A DNA stretch of 6,208 bases, taken from positions 1 through 6,208 of the forward strand of contig DASTQL010000091.1 of the NCBI GenBank assembly GCA_035761805.1. Direction: 5' to 3'. The stretch comes from DASTQL01 sp035761805. GTDB taxonomy: Bacteria > Actinomycetota > Actinomycetes > Jiangellales > Jiangellaceae. Position 1 is the stretch's first letter. The number at the start of each line of letters is the position of its first letter. The position numbers and the translations under genes are program-made. Below are positions 4,397-6,208 of this stretch, one piece after another. The notes below the pieces were generated by a model. That model was not told the origin of the DNA and searched no databases. It saw only the letters and a program-made list of their open reading frames with translations.

Positions 4397-5997
4397 GGGG
4401 TCGGTTCCTTCCTGCGGGTCGGGATGAGCGAGCGGACTCGGTCGTGAGCCACCGCGGCGCGGGCAGCGTTGGAGCCGCACGCACCGTGGACGCCGCCGCC
4501 GGGGTGGGCGGAGGCCGAGGCGAGGTAGAGCCCGGCCACAGGGGTCTCGGCACGGCCGAGGCCGGGCACGGGGCGGAACACCAGCTGCTGGTGGAGGTTG
4601 GCCGTGCCGCCGTTGACCGAGCCGCCCACGAGGTTCTCGTTGCGGGCCTCGAGCTCGTGGGGGCCCATGGCGCGCCGGGCGAGGATGCGGTCGGCGAAGC
4701 CGGGGGCGTAGGCCTCGATGCGTGCCTGCATCCGGTCGGCCATCCGCTCGACGTCGTCGTGGTCCCAGCGCCCGGAGATGCTGCCGTCGCCGGCGTCGTG
4801 CGTGGTGTGGTGGGGCACATGGGTGTAGAGCCACAGGGACTCCGCGCCCTCCGGCGCCCGCCCGGGATCGGCCGCCGCCATCTGTCCGGCGAGGAGGAAG
4901 GGGACCGCCGGCACGGCCCCGGCTGCCAGGTGCGCACCGTTCATCCGGATCTCGTCGATCGACTCGGCGATGTGCACCGTGCCCGGCACCTGGGCCGGGG
5001 TGGCCGCCCACGGCACCGGCCCGCTCAGCGCGTAGTCCACCTTGACGGTGCCGGGATCCCACTCGAACCGCTCCATCCGCCGCATCAGGCGGGCCGGGAG
5101 GTCCTCCGGGGCCACGAGTCCCCCGAACAGGCCGGGGGCACTCACGTCGGCGATCACCGCCCGGCGCGCAGTGAAGACCTCGCCGCCGTCGGTCTCGACG
5201 GCCACGGCGCGACCCTCGCGCACCAGGACCCGGCGGGCGTGGGTCCCGACGCGCAGGTCGCCCCCACCTGCCGTGAACCGCCGCACCATGGCTCCGCTGA
5301 GCATCCCGGCGCCGCCCCGGGGCACGGGATAGCCGAGGTGTTGGCCGATCATCGCGAGCACCCACGCCATGATCGTGGAGCCCGAGGCGTCCATCGGGAT
5401 GTCGGCGTGGGCCGCGTTCCCGGCCAGCAGCATCTGCGCGCCCCGCCCGGAGAACCGCGTGCCCGCCATGCTCTGCAGGGGCGACAGCATCATCTGCACG
5501 AAGCCCAGGCCGCCGGCCCCGGGCAGCCGGGTGGCGAGCCGGGCCCCGGCCCGCACGGGCGGGAACGGCTCGAGCAGCGCCCGGATCGCGGCGTCGCCGA
5601 CCTTCTGCCAGCCGGCGCAGAGGTCTAGCCAGGCCTGGCCGTCGCCGGGGGCGAGCTTGTCGAGCGCTGCCGCCGTCTCCTCGGGGGTCCGGTGCATCAC
5701 GGCCCACTCCCCCTCGAGGAAGGGCGTGCCCGCCACGGCCGGCGCGTGCATCCACTCCAGCCCGTGGCGGTCGAGCTCGAGGGCGCGGATCGTCGGCGAG
5801 GCCGCGGCCAGCGGGTAGAACGAGCTGAACGTGTCGTGCACGAAGTCCGGGTGCACCGCGGAGTCGCTGCGAACGGCCCCGCCCGGGGCGTCCTGGGCCT
5901 CGAGCACGGTGACGTCCCAGCCGTGGTCGGCCAGCAGGTTCGCCGCCACCAGCCCGTTGGGCCCGCTGCCGATGACGACGGCGTCAGTGACCGCCAT
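4393..5997 (-). CDS. FAD-dependent oxidoreductase, phytoene desaturase/PYROXD2-like
   Basis: The 534-residue protein opens with AVVIGSGPNGLVAANLLADHG, a GxGxxG Rossmann fold (G10, G12, G15) ending at the ribose-binding E33 (VTVLEAQDAPGG). The C-terminal FAD motif is GLYLASASAHPGGGVHGACG (489-508), followed by SNAARAA. Both ends and the length match the CrtI-like amine-oxidase superfamily, nearest to the phytoene-desaturase-related/PYROXD2 group. It is presumably cytosolic or membrane-associated, acting on a hydrophobic substrate. No carotenoid genes (crtB, crtE) are present, so calling it a phytoene desaturase would be over-reading. ATG at 5997 is chosen because GGAGGAGGT (6003-6011) precedes it by 5 bases and the Rossmann strand starts at once. 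An upstream in-frame GTG at 6027 would add 10 Arg-rich residues and lacks support. It is first in a two-gene unit with the SRPBCC gene (ATGA overlap). Confidence 0.93.
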   Translation of the reverse strand: MAVTDAVVIGSGPNGLVAANLLADHGWDVTVLEAQDAPGGAVRSDSAVHPDFVHDTFSSFYPLAAASPTIRALELDRHGLEWMHAPAVAGTPFLEGEWAVMHRTPEETAAALDKLAPGDGQAWLDLCAGWQKVGDAAIRALLEPFPPVRAGARLATRLPGAGGLGFVQMMLSPLQSMAGTRFSGRGAQMLLAGNAAHADIPMDASGSTIMAWVLAMIGQHLGYPVPRGGAGMLSGAMVRRFTAGGGDLRVGTHARRVLVREGRAVAVETDGGEVFTARRAVIADVSAPGLFGGLVAPEDLPARLMRRMERFEWDPGTVKVDYALSGPVPWAATPAQVPGTVHIAESIDEIRMNGAHLAAGAVPAVPFLLAGQMAAADPGRAPEGAESLWLYTHVPHHTTHDAGDGSISGRWDHDDVERMADRMQARIEAYAPGFADRILARRAMGPHELEARNENLVGGSVNGGTANLHQQLVFRPVPGLGRAETPVAGLYLASASAHPGGGVHGACGSNAARAAVAHDRVRSLIPTRRKEPTP

Positions 5998-6002
5998 GCG
6001 CG

Positions 6003-6011
6003 ACCTCCTCC
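6003..6011 (-). promoter_or_regulatory. Ribosome binding site fixing the oxidoreductase start
   Basis: In the minus strand GGAGGAGGT lies 5 bases before ATG at 5997. It is the strongest Shine-Dalgarno in the window and favours 5997 over the in-frame GTG at 6027. Confidence 0.85.
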
Positions 6012-6026
6012 GGTTCGGGGTTCCCA

Positions 6027-6066
6027 CCGTATGCCGCGGGCGCCGGCCCCGCCCGCCGGCATACGG
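6027..6066. promoter_or_regulatory. Interrupted palindrome upstream of the oxidoreductase (candidate operator)
   Basis: CCGTATGCCG (6027-6036) and CGGCATACGG (6057-6066) are perfect inverted arms. Inside them CGGGC (6037-6041) and GCCCG (6051-6055) extend the pairing, with a single bulged C at 6056, giving 15 pairs around a 9-base loop. It lies 29 bases upstream of the start codon. The arm nearest the gene contains TACGGT (6031-6026, minus strand), a plausible -10, so a bound repressor could block transcription. A further half-site-like ACGTATCCG is at 6069-6077. There is no T-run, so a terminator for an upstream minus-strand gene is less likely. The palindrome is visible; the role is inferred. 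Confidence 0.5.
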
Positions 6067-6208
6067 CCACGTATCCGACCGGACGACACCGGGTGACCGG
6101 ATGCCGGGGTCGGGGCCAGGGTGCTGACGCTGGGGCGCGGCTCTGATCAGGCGGCGCCGGCAGCGACGACCCGCCGCCGCCGCACACGGGTGACTCCCGC
6201 ACCGGCGC

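Larger units (their letters stand above)
5998..6208. other. Intergenic region upstream of the oxidoreductase
   Basis: These 211 bases contain the ribosome binding site and palindrome described separately. The rest is GC-rich, with GACCGGA repeated at 6077-6083 and 6095-6101. In the last 62 bases one minus-strand frame is open from the edge to a TGA at 6149-6147 and reads AGAGVTRVRRRRVVAAGAA. This could be the C-terminus of an upstream gene, but it is too short to call. A plus-strand frame is also open there, so direction is undecided. Confidence 0.4.

Noticed and set aside
2441..4447. A very long open frame on the plus strand (over 600 codons)
   Set aside because: It runs antisense across rpmI, infC and SRPBCC genes with clear family signatures; its translation is low-complexity Arg/Gly/Pro-rich, as expected of a GC-rich shadow frame.
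3887..5755. A long minus-strand frame that would fuse about 450 extra residues to the SRPBCC protein
   Set aside because: The upstream part is the off-frame shadow of the oxidoreductase; the SRPBCC fold begins cleanly at ATG 4396 with its own ribosome binding site.
4393..5997. Carotenoid biosynthesis cluster
   Set aside because: The flavoprotein is CrtI-like, but no phytoene synthase, prenyltransferase or cyclase gene is nearby, and the PYROXD2-like group is broader than carotenoid enzymes.
6147..6208. A partial minus-strand gene end at the right edge
   Set aside because: Only 19 codons are visible and another frame is also open; it is recorded in the intergenic entry, not called as a gene.

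Overview
The window is very GC-rich DNA from an actinobacterium. A member of Micrococcales, such as the Intrasporangiaceae, is my best guess from protein flavour and gene order; this is inference, not a database result. No mobile element, CRISPR array, tRNA, rRNA or phage gene is visible. It is mostly an ordinary chromosomal housekeeping segment, with several unusual local signals.

Left and centre (1-3250, all minus strand, reading right to left): infC (IF3), rpmI (L35), rplT (L20), a TrmH/SpoU-type SPOUT RNA methyltransferase, and a soluble PAS-domain sensor histidine kinase cut by the left edge. Gaps are 52, 80, 31 and 9 bases, so this looks like one translation-related operon. From the usual actinobacterial order I expect pheS/pheT to follow beyond position 1, but they are not in view. 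infC has no ATG, GTG or TTG that gives a full protein. It almost certainly starts on a rare ATC codon at 3250. The methyltransferase start lies in one arm of a perfect 15-bp inverted repeat.

Middle (3251-3890): a 280-base divergent intergenic region holds the infC leader and probable back-to-back promoters. A plus-strand DUF1844 gene follows, probably leaderless.

Right (3887-5997, minus strand): an FAD-dependent, phytoene-desaturase/PYROXD2-like oxidoreductase is followed by an SRPBCC (START-like) protein. They overlap as ATGA and so are probably translationally coupled. The SRPBCC gene converges on the DUF1844 gene, and both stop inside the same CTAG tetramer. Upstream of the oxidoreductase (5998-6208) is non-coding-looking DNA with a strong interrupted palindrome that could be an operator. 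The last 60 bases may hold the end of another gene, but this is uncertain.

The left block serves translation initiation, the 50S subunit and RNA modification. The right pair is probably a small redox/lipophilic-ligand module of unknown substrate. I did not find a clearly new biological system. The best leads are the hairpin over the methyltransferase start, the palindrome before the oxidoreductase, and the uncharacterised oxidoreductase-SRPBCC pair.
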